Shown one piece after another: positions 11,196 to 25,700 of a stretch of 64,000 bases of DNA; the first letter of the stretch is position 1, and the number at the start of each line of letters is the position of its first letter. The notes under the pieces are model-generated. The model did no database searches, was not told the DNA's origin, and saw only the letters and a list, made by a program, of their open reading frames with translations. Made by a program: the position numbers and the translations under genes. Source of the DNA: Phascolarctos cinereus (taxonomy: Eukaryota > Chordata > Mammalia > Diprotodontia > Phascolarctidae); the NCBI RefSeq assembly GCF_002099425.1, contig NW_018344261.1, positions 645,001 to 709,000 of the forward strand, read 5' to 3'.

Positions 11196-13683
11196 CTTCT
11201 TGGCAAATCTATATGACTTCAAAATGTCCAGAATGAGATGACGTCAGGATAGAGTCTTTTTCACAAAATAAGTTTTGTAGATAGTCATTAAAGCCACTGT
11301 TATTGTATATGGTCACCTCTGTTTTCCAACCCTAAAGAACTAAATATATAGCCTGGCATAAGTAGATAAACAAATTATGCTTCCTGGTTTGTCAGCTGGG
11401 TGTTTTCTGTTTGGACTGACTCAAACTGGTTTAACAAGGCTTAGTAACTAACATCTACACAAAGCATCCAGTCTTCCCTAGAATTCCATGCTTTGCTTTT
11501 TTCTACTTTATACTCTCAATATTTGCTTCCCAAACAGTTTCAAATTTTTAGTTGAATTCAAATCAGCACCTTAATTCCTTTTATACCCTTCCTTTCATAG
11601 TATCTCTTTTTACTTTTAGAAATTGCAGGTAATGCCAATGAATTTATTTTTCATATTTCTACCCCCATGCACTATGACCACCCATCATCAGCCCAGGTAC
11701 CTACATTTTTTTTATTACTAGCAATAAAATATCCCAAGTCATAGTCTCACATTTCTATTCTTTGGCATGTATTATATGTCTCTACTGATGTCACAAAATA
11801 AGCCTTGTAGGTTGTCAAAAAGATTAAAAAAGACTAGGAATCGGAATACATGGAAATTTCCAATTGACTCTTTTATTGGTTTTTCCATAGAAATACCCAG
11901 TAGTGCACGCTCTTATAATTTTCTTTTTAAAAACAGTGTCATAAAATTATTAGCTAGATTGTACTAAATGAGCTAATTTGGCATTTATATTATCTCCAGA
12001 TATTATTATTTAGGGCCATAACAAGAAGTTGGTAAGGAATTTTCCAATAAGCAAAATGCATGGCCATTTGTATTTATATTAAAATATGAACACAGTAAAT
12101 TAATAACAGTTTCTGATGCCATAATCAGATAATGAGTGGTAGGGTTAAAGGTAGCATAATAATATTCTTATCAACGCACTGTAGTTATAAATAAATAATC
12201 TAAAACTACAAGACCTAGGAAGAATCTCCTAGTGACAAATGGAAAATTTATGTCTCTGATATTTAAATAGAGTTTACAATTTATGTATCCTAATAGTATT
12301 TATGAACTCCCTTAAAATTCTTGAGCAGGACTACTTCCCAAGTTGTCTTACTGAATAAAGGAGTAAATGTGTACTCATTAGCCTGACAATTTATGTACAT
12401 ACATTATTGGTTCAAAAAAATATAATAGTAGGTAATAGTTTTATTTGTAGTTTTCTCTTTCCAAAGGACATAGGACCACTGAACTATAGAACAGCTTAGG
12501 CTCCATTTAACATCACAAAATTGGCATCACAAACTACTTTTGCAGTATAAGAATACTAAACTGATTGGATGGAACTTTATTTTGGGATAAAACTTTAGGG
12601 AAGTTATCTATTTTAAAAGCTCCATTCATTGGTGGCAGGAAGGGTTTACAATTAAAATATACTAGGCAATCTACTGGTAGGGTTATGATGTTTCTAGAAG
12701 GAAAATAAGGAGTTTAATACTATAAAGTGTTTTTTTTTTCCAAATTTTAAAATTCTTTCTACATGAATCCTTTGGAATAAAAAAAAAAGCTATTCTAGTT
12801 GCAGAATAAAAAATAGCCCTCAAGTTCTTCTTCTTAAGTAAAAGAATCCAGGATTTGAAGTCAAAATCTTAAATAGCATAATATTCCAACACATGGTAGA
12901 AAAATAATTCTTGGGGATTTCAGATTTACTAACTTAACTTGTCACTAATTTAGTCACAATGGTCAACACTGTCAAGCATTTGGTAAGATGATAAAGTCCC
13001 GAGTTGAAAAAGTCTCATCTTTCCAGGAACCAGCTGGTACATATACAAATGATAATCAATACTTGTTTAAAAAACAACAACAATCTTTTCATTATCTTCC
13101 TATGTCGTAAAATAAAAGTTCTGTTTGCTATGATTTAATATATTTAAGTGTGTATACATGCTTAGAAAAATGTACAAAAATAAGACAGAAATAGTAAAAA
13201 GGCATGTAAGGATATAACTGTGACGTTCAGGTGAACACATTTAATAGTAAGGAATTATGTATATTGATGCTGAGAAATTTATCAGTGATCACTTAAATTC
13301 TGTTTAAAAAAGCCACAGTAAATGAAATGGAATACTTTACTTAATAGCTCATTTTCTTCCAAAGTCTTCCATTAATGTGAAGAGGAACAATGTGGTAACA
13401 TCATTTAAAAAGCAGTATTTTAAATATGTCACAGAATTGTACATTAAATAGAGTAAAAACCATTATACTACCACTCAACAGTGTTTCATTGTTCATGGCA
13501 ACTTCAGAATAGGCACCTGCCCCACCCCCTCCCTTGCCCCCTTGAAAGAAATATCACTCCTAAACAAGTAGAAGCGAACACAATAGAAAGAATAATCTGT
13601 AGCCCAGTACATCTCCTGAATGTGTTTCTGAAATAGGACAGAAAAGAGGACTCCTAATGGGTATCCAGCCATCACTGTCACTG
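11196..13683 (-). other. Probable PPFIBP1 3'UTR and spacer to REP15
   Basis: AT-rich sequence without recognisable interspersed repeats, lying between the PPFIBP1 stop codon and REP15. Minus-strand AATAAA occurs at 12576-12581 and 12440-12445, among others; either could end the transcript. The true UTR end is not visible from sequence alone. Confidence 0.4.
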
Positions 13684-13770
13684 TCACACATTGGAGTCTT
13701 CATCCGTAATACTAGCACTAGGAGAACGTGTGGCAAAGTCTTTAAACATGTCATCTTCTTTTAACATGTG
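13684..13770 (-). CDS. PPFIBP1: PPFIBP1 last coding exon
   Basis: Encodes HMLKEDDMFKDFATRSPSAS followed by ITDEDSNV and TGA (13684-13686). The acceptor is TTTGTTTTCCAG. 29 codons including stop, phase 0. The acidic C-terminal tail is the end of liprin-beta-1. Confidence 0.97.
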   Translation of the reverse strand, partial: HMLKEDDMFKDFATRSPSASITDEDSNV

Positions 13771-16700
13771 CTGGAAAACAAAGAATGAGAGTCATATATA
13801 ATGTGAATTAAAAGCTCAAGAACTATATAATCTTAGGCTGAGTTCAGGATACCCAAAAAGCATGTTAGATACTTACTGTTAAGTTGTTGATACCTTCCGA
13901 AAATGCCCCAATTTGCCTTACTGTTCCTTCTGAATCCTCCATCTGCATGAAACAAAGCATCCAGAGGTTTTTGGATTTCAGACAAATGCAGTAATTACCA
14001 ATCATCTAAGTAGTAATACTACATATTATACCTAATGAATTCTTGTGGGTATGACCATATACTTGGACTTGGGTCCAGAAGACGTTGTAGTAATATCAAA
14101 TGGGGCAAATCGAACCTTCACGCACAAGTATATTTTCCTGGAATTAATCTACAGCAAGCAATCACTATAAACATCAGCATGCACACACATAATTAGTGTC
14201 TTAAGAAGAGCTTTTAAATATAGTCAAGTGCCCAGCACTTAGCCCAGTGCCTGGCATAGAGCAGACACCTAATAAATGTTTATTGAGTGAGTGAAGATCA
14301 TTACATGGAGAAAGGTGGCCAACTATTAACCAGCTATGTACAGGTAGAGTAGGAAGAGGAAAAGGACTTACACTGTATCCACAATGATATAAATTAGCTA
14401 TTTATAATAAAGGTTAGTATAAAATGTATGAAATAAGGAAAGTCAAGAAGATTAGAATGATGTACCACTCAACTCACTGTTCCATTGTTTTGTCTTTGAC
14501 AAAGACACCAAAAGATTATTTTTTGGGGGGTTGAATTATCATGATTTCCTTTCATTCTGAAAAGGTCATGGATGTACCCTGAATATCTCTGGCTTCCCTT
14601 AATTTCTATTCATATGATAATGAAGATGATAGCATTTATATAGTTCCTACTATGTTTCTAGACACTTTAAATACTAAATGATTTACAAATATCTAATGTG
14701 AGCTTCACAACCACCCTATTTTTCAGTTGAACTGAGGTAAACAGGTTAAGTAACTTGCCCAAGGACACAGAGGTATAAGTGTCTTTGGCGAGATGTGAAC
14801 TCAGGTCTTCCTGACTCCAAGCCCAATGCTCTATCCACGGTACCACCTAGTAACTGCCATCTCAGACAATTTAGCCAGATAGAGAGAATAACTTTGACAT
14901 TTATCCTGGGAATAATATCTGTTAATTGTATTATTATGATCTATGATTATGACACAAAAGAAATGTTATTAAAAGCTCTAATCAAAACATAAATATGATT
15001 ATAACTTCTTATCTTAGAACTCATATGGCAGTTAGTATCTTCAACAGCAATTCACAATCTCATTTACCTGTTCTAGTCTGTCCAAATCATCATCATCATA
15101 TAGACGAATGTCCAAACCAGGACTATATCCTTTCTTGGCTGCATTTCTTGATGCCTGTCCCAACTCCATTGGGCATATATATTCCTCCATATCTTCTTGT
15201 TTCTTTTTTCTTAGATTCCCAAAATTGCTGAAGGTGAGTTTCTTTGGCTTTAAAAGAAAAATATGAAACCAGTAATTCAGTAAAATCACTTAGGGGCTCA
15301 TGAGACCTGATATATTCATTATTTAATTATGAGCCATTTACAAATAAGAAAATTGATGATTAAACCTGGGCCCAATGAAGGAATGACTGAAGTCTCTAAC
15401 TTCATGCACCCAAAGTTGTTAAAAACGAGCTCTGTCTTAAATTTCGTAATGACCCTTAGATGGACATGGGCAAGGTAAGCATCTGATATATCTCTTCTTT
15501 ATTTGGGTGGTAAGGATGAGGAACCAGGAAGGGTTTGTCATTAGATCTTTATCTTAATTTAAGCTTATTAAAAATACTTTGTTTGGAAAATAAGAGAAAG
15601 AAATAGCCTGGACTGGACATGAATCAGATATCATTTAAGAATCCACCTAAGTTGGCAGACATTCCTAATATAGTCTTTAACCTTCTTCCAATATAAATGC
15701 ATTGCTTCATTACTCTGGTGCCTCTTGAAACCTTACAGATAGCTGCTCACTGATTCAGTCCATCTAGCAGCTGCTGTTAAACAAGGAGACGCCCTCCTTA
15801 TCTTCTGGATATGGCCACGTGAGACTGGAAACCATATAATACTTTGTTCTAGGCTATACAGTATCCTCTTTAACAATATAGTGATTATAAAGTGCTGCCT
15901 GAATGTGTGTACACTGTAATTTTGGTGAAATAACAAAGGTTTAATCGACTACAGTCTCTTATATCGGTGATTCACATATGTCAAATGCTACTCCATGTAT
16001 TATTTAGGTAACTCAATTATGAACTAATATTCTCTTCTCTCACGAAAGCAGTAAAGCCCTATTAACAGGATGCCCTGATGTGGTCCCATAGAATCTTGGT
16101 TGCTTACACACACTCAGTGGTGGGAACCTAAACTTACTTTCACTTTGGCGGTAGCTGTTAGAAGTACATAATCTGGTGACTCCATTGCCTCACGCTTCTG
16201 ACGTTGAGCCTCAACACCAATCAATAAGTTGAAATGGGTGGCCAAATGTCGTCTTAACAGTGTTTTATTTGGTGGAATGTTTAACAACTGAGCCATTGTT
16301 TCAACATTAAAACGAGGCTCCAGAACCTGTAAGCAAATTTTTGTCAATGATACTAAAAACCAATATTCAAGGTGCAACATCTATACGTACATAATCAGTA
16401 GAAAAGCTTTCAATTACAGCAAAGATTATTACGTGGAGAATGGTGTCTAGGTATCATCCAGATCCACATAGGACAGGACAAGGAACTGGATTTAAACAGT
16501 ATTTACAATTACATAAACTAGTTACAAGGAAGAGTAACTCTAGAGTAAGATTATTACCCACTAAACTGTAACAATAAGGAAATTTTTAAGATCTAGGACC
16601 AGCAATCAAATCAAGGCTACCATTATTTCTGGAAAGGGTACTGTTCTACTCACTTTCCCTGTGACTTCTTGGACCAAAACATCCTTCCTTGGCCTCCTAA

Positions 16701-19700
16701 TGCCCCAAGGAGATAAAGGTAGAGGGCAGAAACACCCGGGCTGTGAACACCCTGGGGAAACCGAGGAATCTGAAAGTCAGCACAATCTCTGATATCTGGA
16801 CAGGGCCTGGCAGGGGACAAAGCCAGCTTGTGCAAGGAGAGGTGGTGGATTCCCTCTCCTTGGAGGTCTTTACTCAGATGGTACTTGTCAGGGCTGGGAT
16901 TCCTTCAGTAAAGGGTGGGTAAGACTAGATTCAGGCCCCTTCCAACTCTTAAGATCTTATGATTCTTCTCTGAAGATCTCTAAAAATTTGAACCTGTCTG
17001 AGATAAGTAGTTATATTTCTCCCTAAGAGCAGAGGCATGGACTAAGTGATTTAAAATACTATAAGGATTCATGTTAGCAAACTGATACCATAGTACTGAT
17101 CGAAACACAGGAAATAAGTACATGCTATCTGTGTAACTTCTTAAATGTCTAATACTTATGTTCATCAAATACATCAAATATATTTTAAATTGAAACACAG
17201 CTTTACCATGAGTCCACCATGCACACCACTCCCTCTCAAATTTGGCGCATACTCTGCCAGATCTACAGAACGCAGCCATTCCATCACTCGATGATTGGTC
17301 CATTGAGAAACTTCTGAGGGAGTGATATTATTCTATGGGAACAAGCAACCGTTGATGTTTTCAGTTGTTGACATATGAGTTCCAGTCTTAATTAACCCTT
17401 CCCTTTTTGTCAATAATTCCCGCCTTGCCTATATAATCAAATCCCTACATCCAGACACACACCCTTTTTAGGTTGCAAATGTACTTGCTACTTAGAACAA
17501 AGATTAAAGTATTTTAAAGACACAGATAATTTAAATTCCCTTTACTAAAAATTACTTGTATTTATATATTTTTCATACATACATATTCCACATTATCTCA
17601 CTCATTATATACACATCCCATATCTGTGTATAAGATTATAGTAAAATATTACCATTACTATTAAAGATATTGCTTTATTGAAAAAGAAATCGCCCGATAT
17701 TGCCTAAGGCTCCTGACTCCGTAGTCCAGCATTCTAAAAGCAGAAAGTTGTTATTGTTGTTTGGAATGGAGAGTAAGGGGGTGGGGAGAGAGGGAGATAG
17801 ATTCATTTTCAACATCTATTAAGTAAGAGTGGGTTTAGATAACCTACAAGGTCTCTTCCAGATCTAAAATCTATGACAGGCTATGATTATGTTCCAAAGA
17901 ACAGATTTTTTAAAAAAGTAACATGGAGAAGAGTCATGTAAGAACACAGATTTACAGCTGGAAGGCACATCAAAGATCATCTAACCCAATCTCCTCATTT
18001 TGCAGATGAAGAAAAATTAAATCATGTGTGTGATAAGTAGCATGGCTGACATTCTAATCTAGGTCCTCTAACTTTGAATCAAGTATATATGGAATTGAGA
18101 AAATGAGAAAATGATGATTTTCTTTTCCTTATAAGCTTTGAGAGAGCAGACACATTGGGTTTTTGTAGTTACTTTGAGGCACTGAGATACCTGGAGAATA
18201 CAAATAGACTTAATAGCAAATGTTACCTCATCTGATGGTCGCCTCCGTAGACAGTTGGGTTCAAAGTTATTTATCCTTAGCACCTGGATGGCTCTTTTGA
18301 TACTAAGATGGTGTAGCACACTAACAACCTTCAAAGACAACAAATCATCCTTGGAGGGGAAAAAGGGAAGAAATGCTTAGTACATACGCTGGATTATAAT
18401 AAGAATCTCTCCTTTATCAGGAAAATCAGACTTTAAATTAAAATTCTCCACTTTCTTCTAGTCTCACAAAATGAAGTCCTCCAAGTTAGTGGAGTATCCA
18501 CTGCCATACTTCCAAATTCTCTAAGTACCAACAATCTTTTGACAACGCATCTATTAACTACCACTAAAGGCAACCACACTATCCTCTCCCCAAGAAAAGG
18601 ATACACGAGGGAAGATCAGACCTCCTAATCAGAGTTCTTAAGTAGTGGAGAAAAGGAAGGTTCCAATAGCTATTGCTTGCTATAGCTGTTCCAAGAAAAT
18701 TCCCTAAACTTTTGGCTATTTGCTACTTCCCATTCAATCCACAAGAGAAAGGTAAGAACTTGGCCCCAATCTTTCATGCCAGGCTTTGAAACAATTTTAG
18801 AAATACAGTGCTAACTATGGTAAAGGCTTTGGGGAGAACCTGGTCAAAGTTTCGATATTTGCTCTTCATCAATCAATTAATCACTGAATCATAACACTTT
18901 GCAAATCTTAAAGCTGTATGCAAATGCTAGCTATGATGATGTTGATGATGATAATTAGGTAGAGATGTAAAATGTAGATGCCGCAGAAAAGACTTTATTT
19001 CAGGGAAGGTAATTATGAAGGCAGTACTAAGATAAGCACTAGACCCACCCCAAAACACCTGCAGTATATGAAAAGGAAAAAAAAAGTCATATGAGGCACA
19101 CCTTAGTGATAACAGATGTGATAAAAAGGAGAGGAAATTAAGCTTTTTAACTGCTTCAAGGTTGTTATATTTTAAAAGAAAAAAAGAGAGCAGGCATGGA
19201 ACATTGATAACTATTTTCAATTCCTGCAGTTGCCAGTGAAGGAAATTCTAGATTTAACTAGATAAATTTTCTTGGAAGATAGTATCTTGATATAAGGATA
19301 TAAAAACACATTTTAGCATGTTACTAGACAAGGACTTTGTTATCCATGGCAAGACATTATAACTTATACTCTTATTTTTATTTTACTAAATGCTGTCAGA
19401 AGGATGTAAGACAAGATGGTACATCTGTTATCCTTAGATATCACTGAGACTTGATGAGATGTGGCTCTTGACTAGATTATAAGAAGGAAATGGCACATAT
19501 TATTCAACAGCATCATACTGGAAAAAGAGATCAATAAAGTAACATTAAACATTAAAAATTTCCAGTGAGTAAATTAAATTCTTCAACCTAAAATTTCACA
19601 AGGAGAATTCTACAGGTAGCAAGAGAGGTGTGCCACTGTCAAGAACAAAATTCTGAAGGCATAAATACAAACAATTCTAAGAGAGAAGGAAAAGTGGAAG

Positions 19701-22700
19701 TTATCTAAAAAGACTCACATGGGAGTGAAGAAAACTCACCAACCAATTCAGATGTCTAAAAGACGTATGGAAAATGGGAACAAGGGCAGGTCACAAAATA
19801 TGAATGAAAAACGTAAGATGATTTTTTTGAGAATATCAGGAATGCTGAAGCCTAGAAATAACAGTGTCCTATCACGAATGGCATCACGAGGGTAACAAAA
19901 TGGGCTTTGACAGCTTTGCTGGTGGGAAATTACTTACAACAGTCATATAATGTAGCATTCGACCATCTACCCTTCCTTCATCAAACTGAGTCTTATACTG
20001 GGGAAGACCAATGTCATCCAACCACCCTAAAACAAACAAACCAAGACTATTAGTTCTTCCTCACAAAACCATGTGATATTTATTAACGATCTGTATAACA
20101 AGGTCCACTTTCCTTCAATTCAAGAAACAAAAATTAGCAGGGGTTTTTATGAGAATGATAAAATCTTACTGGTAACCCAGTTGAAATCCAGCTTTCCATG
20201 ATTAGTTTCCTCTTCAGATCCCAGGGCTTGTAGAGCTAGCTGTAGCTTCTTTCGATGAAGTGAATGTTTAATTCCTAGTTCCTAGAGGAATACACAGACC
20301 AATTTATTTCTCAGTTCTAGCAGTGAGAATTGGATGATTTCAACAAAGAATGAAAATTCATTTTCCCCAAAGCGAAGTTTTCCAAAATCCCAGGCCTTAT
20401 AGAGAATCAGAAAAGTAATTTGATCTTGCTGGCTGATTAGAACATGTAGCTCAGCCCTTGGAAAGATATTTTGTAAAACCACACCCACCAGGATTAGAGT
20501 ACTTTACACATTCACTTGTATTATAGGTCTCCTTCACAGAGACCTACACGTTACAGAGCATCTGTAATGGCAATTTTCCTCATTATTTTACTAAAAACAT
20601 ATTAACTCTTCCAATCTGTGATTTCATTGGTAAGGAAACTCCCTCCATCTATGGAGATTACAACTTCCCCGTGACTTACTAAATGTTTTTGTGAGTTATG
20701 CTGACCAAAAAATTCAGCAACTAGTGGCCGCCTTTCTGGTCATAGGCTTTTATGAAAATTGCTAGGTAGGATACTCTTCATATAATAATCACAGACACAG
20801 AACAATCATAGGCACTGTTTCTGAGCATGTAGAAAATCTTTTCCAGCTTGGTAGGACCTGCCAAAGTTTGCTCTTTACTGGCAGGGCTTTCAACAATGTA
20901 GGCTCACCCCCATAGTACAAGGACTAGTGTAATGGAGCCTGAATCTGAAGCATGGACCTTTCTTATGAGGTGGAGTTTAGAAATGACTATAGGAGAGGCA
21001 GGATGACTGGGGGTGGGGTGAGGAAGGGGCTACAATCATGACACTGGATTGTTATGTTCATGCCATTATTTAACATTCAATGCTCACACTGGTCTAGATA
21101 GTCCCTATGGCTTCATAAAGACTTAGTCCTTACTCACAAAGAGACTAAATCTTCTGACAGGAGATGGATATGAAGTGAGAGACATAAACTTACTCAGAAA
21201 CTTTATGTTTCCCCTTTTCTTATCTCTGTTCTAGACTGTGAAACCATAAATATATATTTTTTCATTGAAGAATAATTTAGGTAAGCAAAATAAAACAAAA
21301 AACCTTCACCTTTTCTAGATCTTGCTGAGAGGCCTGCAAAAGAGTTTGCCCAGATGCAATCCAGTGTTTGCCTGAATTCATGTATGAACCTAATCCTTGG
21401 TCCAGGAGCCAATTGCAAACCTGCTCTTTTGTCCATTTGGCAAACGGCATATCCAAGTCACTAGTAGGAAAATGAAAATATTACAAATTTAAAAGCCTTT
21501 GCACTGAACAGTATCTTTGCTGATGATCTGGCATCCCTTTGATCTTTCCTCTAATGTAGCCAAGTAAAGAATACAATGTGATTCCCTATTTGGGAAGGAA
21601 GAGGACCAGTAGAATTAGAAGTTGCCTTCTAGGGCCACACTTTTCACTTAAATCTGAAACAGTATAGGCTAAAATGGAAGTTTCAGCCAGTTTAGCCAAA
21701 CACGTTGTTTAAAAGAAGCAACAAAGTAAATGGCTGGTACTTTCTTAATCCTTCCCATTTCTTGTTTGAGTTTTAGCAAGAGGGATCCCTCAGAAGACTA
21801 AACTACACCTGAATCCAACTGTGATAACTTTAGCAGAGTCGTGTTTTCTCTCCAGAAATTTCAATAAGAAAGAAATTAGAAGAGAGTAATATTCAATTAA
21901 AGGAACAGTAAAGGAGAATGTTTTAATTCTTGCTTAACATATTTAAATTTACAAATAGAATTCCTATTTAATAAGAAATTTAGAGATGACCTTCTTTCTA
22001 TTGTACCCTTGCACTCCATAAATTCCAGAGGACCTTTATAATACAAAAAGATCCTGTTAAGTACGGGGGGAAAAAAGACACAAAACATGGCAAAGAGTAC
22101 AGGAGACAAAGAATACGGGAGTTTCTAGTCCATTGCCACTGTTAAAAATTTTTGTTTTCATGTCTTAGACGAGGCATTTGCCAATTCCACCCTTCTTTTT
22201 GCAACAAACCATTTAAATAGCCCAAGAAGGAGTCCTGAACCATGATGCAAATATAAGAAACTACCCAGCCTTACAAGAGTCAAAAGACACAGAATTACTT
22301 ACTGAGAAATTTAAGGAATCTTAAAAAGTTTTTGATCGTCCTGCTTTCACAGGCTTTGGTAGCTAATGTACTGTACCATACATGAGACATTCCAATACTT
22401 GGGGCACCGATTATGGCAGCTTGAGTCCCTGGACTAGTCCCTATCTTGACCTTCTTCACAGCATCTTATCGCCGTGCTCCAAAGAGAAAAAGGTGAAAGA
22501 TGATGCATATAAAAATGGCTATTTCACCACCCACTTCAGTGAACAGTGTCTTTAAAGCTATTGCAGACAACATTCTATTCACTAACAATATCATCATTAT
22601 CATCACTAACATTTATATAACATTTATAACAGATGAGGCACTGTGCTAAGCACTTTACAATTATTATTTTATTTGATCCTCAGAACCACCCTGTGAGTAG

Positions 22701-25700
22701 GTGCTATCATTATCCTCATTTTACAGATGAGGAAACTGAGGCAAAGGTTAAGTGACTTGTTCAGGGTCATACAGCTAATAAGTGTCTGAGACCAGATTTG
22801 AACTTGGGTCTTCCTGACTCAGCACTCAATCCACTGCACCACCTACCTGCTCATAAATAGGACTGGAAAGCCCTATTTCTACCAGTTCGTTTTGTTTTTC
22901 TTACCTGTTCGACTGTCCTAGGTCTCTAGACCAACCGAGACGGGGCCCCGCAGTTGCTCTTGTTCCTCCTCTTTTAAACTCGGGCTCAGACATATCATCT
23001 GGATTGAAAGTGGTAGATTGGCTCCTCCTAAGTCTGAATAATTGACACAACGATACAACGATGTAAAATGTCTGAAGACCTTGCAGCTTACACATCTCAA
23101 GAGGGACATTTTAATTAATCTGTACCTCATGGCTTCTTCTCCCTTTTATCTATTTCAGAAATTTAGCTGCACACAAGAGTAGATAGGTTTAGTTCACTAT
23201 ATTCTTCTCCATATGTCTCAAAGTGATCTAACATGGTACCTTACCCTGTCCAACCTCAGCTAAATTGTCCATTTATAGGTTTTCTGAGTCAAATTAGCAA
23301 ATATTTGTTGAGTCTCCACTATATGTAAGATATTTTCTTGGCTATTCAGGAGAAATAGAAAAATCTGAGTCCTGGAGCTGTTCATGAGGAGTCCTAAATT
23401 TCCCTCTTTCACTTACTTTCCAAATAGCTTCATGATACTCCTGGATTTCTTTTTGGAGTCTGGAGAAGGTGGAGATATCTGGAAGGGACTGGTGCACTCT
23501 GCATCCTTTCCGAGGGATGGTAAGCCAGCCACAGCTGGGTCCTCAGCAGTTTCCTTTTCTGTTTCAGCTGTTCCAAGAGCAAAACAAAAAAACTCACTGA
23601 ATTTAGAACTGTGGAAGAAATTCAATCAATGTTAGTTTATTTAGTTTCAGGAACATACAACAATCTCTCCTGCTGGAATCCCACACTGTAGCTACCAAAA
23701 GATGAACCAAGACTGAGTTCTTATCTACAGTCAACTAGATATCTTCATAGTAAATTAGCTTAAAAATGAAAATAACTTAGAAAACCTAGATGAAAAGGGT
23801 TGCAGAGGTGTCATGCCTTTTTTTTTTCAGGGACAAGCAGAGTTGGTGGCATGTCTTCAACCTATCTGTAAGCTGTTCTCTTTTTTTTGTTTTTCTTTTT
23901 TTTTTTAAGGCAATTGGGGTTAAGTGACTTGCCTAGGGTCACACAGCTAGCAAGTGTCAAGTGTTTGGTCTGAGTCTGTAAGCTGTTCTCTTGAAGATCA
24001 TCAATGATGTCCTTTAGTTTCCAAATCTAATGGTCTTTTCTTGGTCTCTAGCCCTTCTGCAGCATTTAATTACTGCCAAAAATTATTCATGGGGAAATTT
24101 TCCTGACCATTGCATTATCCTCATCATCCTTTCCTCTTGGACCACCCTGTCTTTTTCTCCTTTGTCACTTCCTCATTGTGGACATTCCCCAAAGTTCAGT
24201 TCTGAGCTTCTTTTTGCCTTTTCTTTTCTCTCTCTATTCTCTCCTTTAGTGATGTCATCTTTTTCTATAGCCTAAACTGTCAACTGTGATAAGTCCAAAC
24301 TCTCTACTTCTATCTCAGACTATTCCTCTAAGCTCCCACACCATTTTCAATTTCCTCCTAGTTGTTTACACTTCAATAACCTTCAATGACTCTTCAAAAA
24401 CAAATGCCCCAAATCCTCATTCATTCTCCCCTCAAAACAAGCTCTGACTTCCATCTCTGTTAATAACATCAGCATTATACAAAACCTTAGTGCCACCTTC
24501 TATTCTTCTCTCCCATGACTCTGCTGCCTTTATCAGTCACCAAATCCTCTCAATGTTAGTCTGAAATGTGTCAAATTTGTCCCTTTCAGAACACTACCAC
24601 TATTACTATCCTGCGGTATGGCCTTTATACTTACTGCCCTGACTTCTGCAGCAGCTTCCTAAATTGATCTCCCAAGGCCACTGGCTCTAATTCCATTACT
24701 CCTCTACTCAAAGACCTGTTTTTCTCTATTATGTACCAAGTCAAGTACGAGTTCCTTAACTGGGCATTCATGATCACAACCTACATTGTCAGGTTAATCT
24801 TCTAACATATATACACTAGCCAAATAAAACTAAACACCATTCCCTGAACACATCTTAAACTTTTTCACATCCACAATTTTGTTGACACCATGCATATTGC
24901 CTGGAATCCTATCCGCCACCACATATTAAGACCTAAGCTCAAATTCTACCTCTTCCAAAAGTTGATCCTTTCAATTAGGTGTAATCAGTTCCTCAATTTC
25001 TGCAGCACTTTGTACTTAAAGTATGTACCATAAACTGTCTTATAACATCATAATCATCATCATCACCACTACAACAACATTTACACAGTACTGACTTTGT
25101 ACCAGGCACTATATTAAGCACTTTACAATTATTATCTCATTTGTTTCTCACAACCACCTTGGGAGGTAGGTGCTATTGCTATCCCCCATTTTACAGCTGA
25201 GGAACATGAGAAAACAGAGGTTAAATGACTAGTCCAAGGTTCAAACATCCAGTTAAGTGTCTGAAGCCGCATTTGAACTCAGGCCTTTCTGACTCCAGGC
25301 CTGGCAATCTACCCATTGTACCATCTAGCTGCTAAATCATTTATTTAACTATCTTATTCTCCTCTACTAGACCAAGCACCTTCAGAGTGCATACTTCCTA
25401 TTACGTCTTTTTTCATCTTTCTATCACTCTTCTTGTACCTACCACTGTGACTCACATATTAACAGCCACTCAATAAATGCATATTGAATGATCCCTGAAA
25501 AATATTTTTAAAAATTATGTAAAAAGTCATTTTTCATTTTATCCCAATCTAACACTTCAGGAAAAGCTCAATTCTATTATCTGATCGTTGCAGTTTTTTG
25601 GAGGGAGTGCAGTTTTATTTGTGATTTTTCACTGGGAACTCTGAGTCAACAAATTACATGTCTCTAACTTATGAACCATTGCTATGAAATGTAATTCCTG

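Noticed and set aside
16980-17303. 107-codon minus-strand open frame
   Set aside because: Out-of-frame reading through the SAM3 exon at 17207-17332; the correct frame gives WTNHRVMEWL.
23384-23635. 83-codon + strand open frame
   Set aside because: Antisense shadow of the PPFIBP1 exon at 23417-23567.
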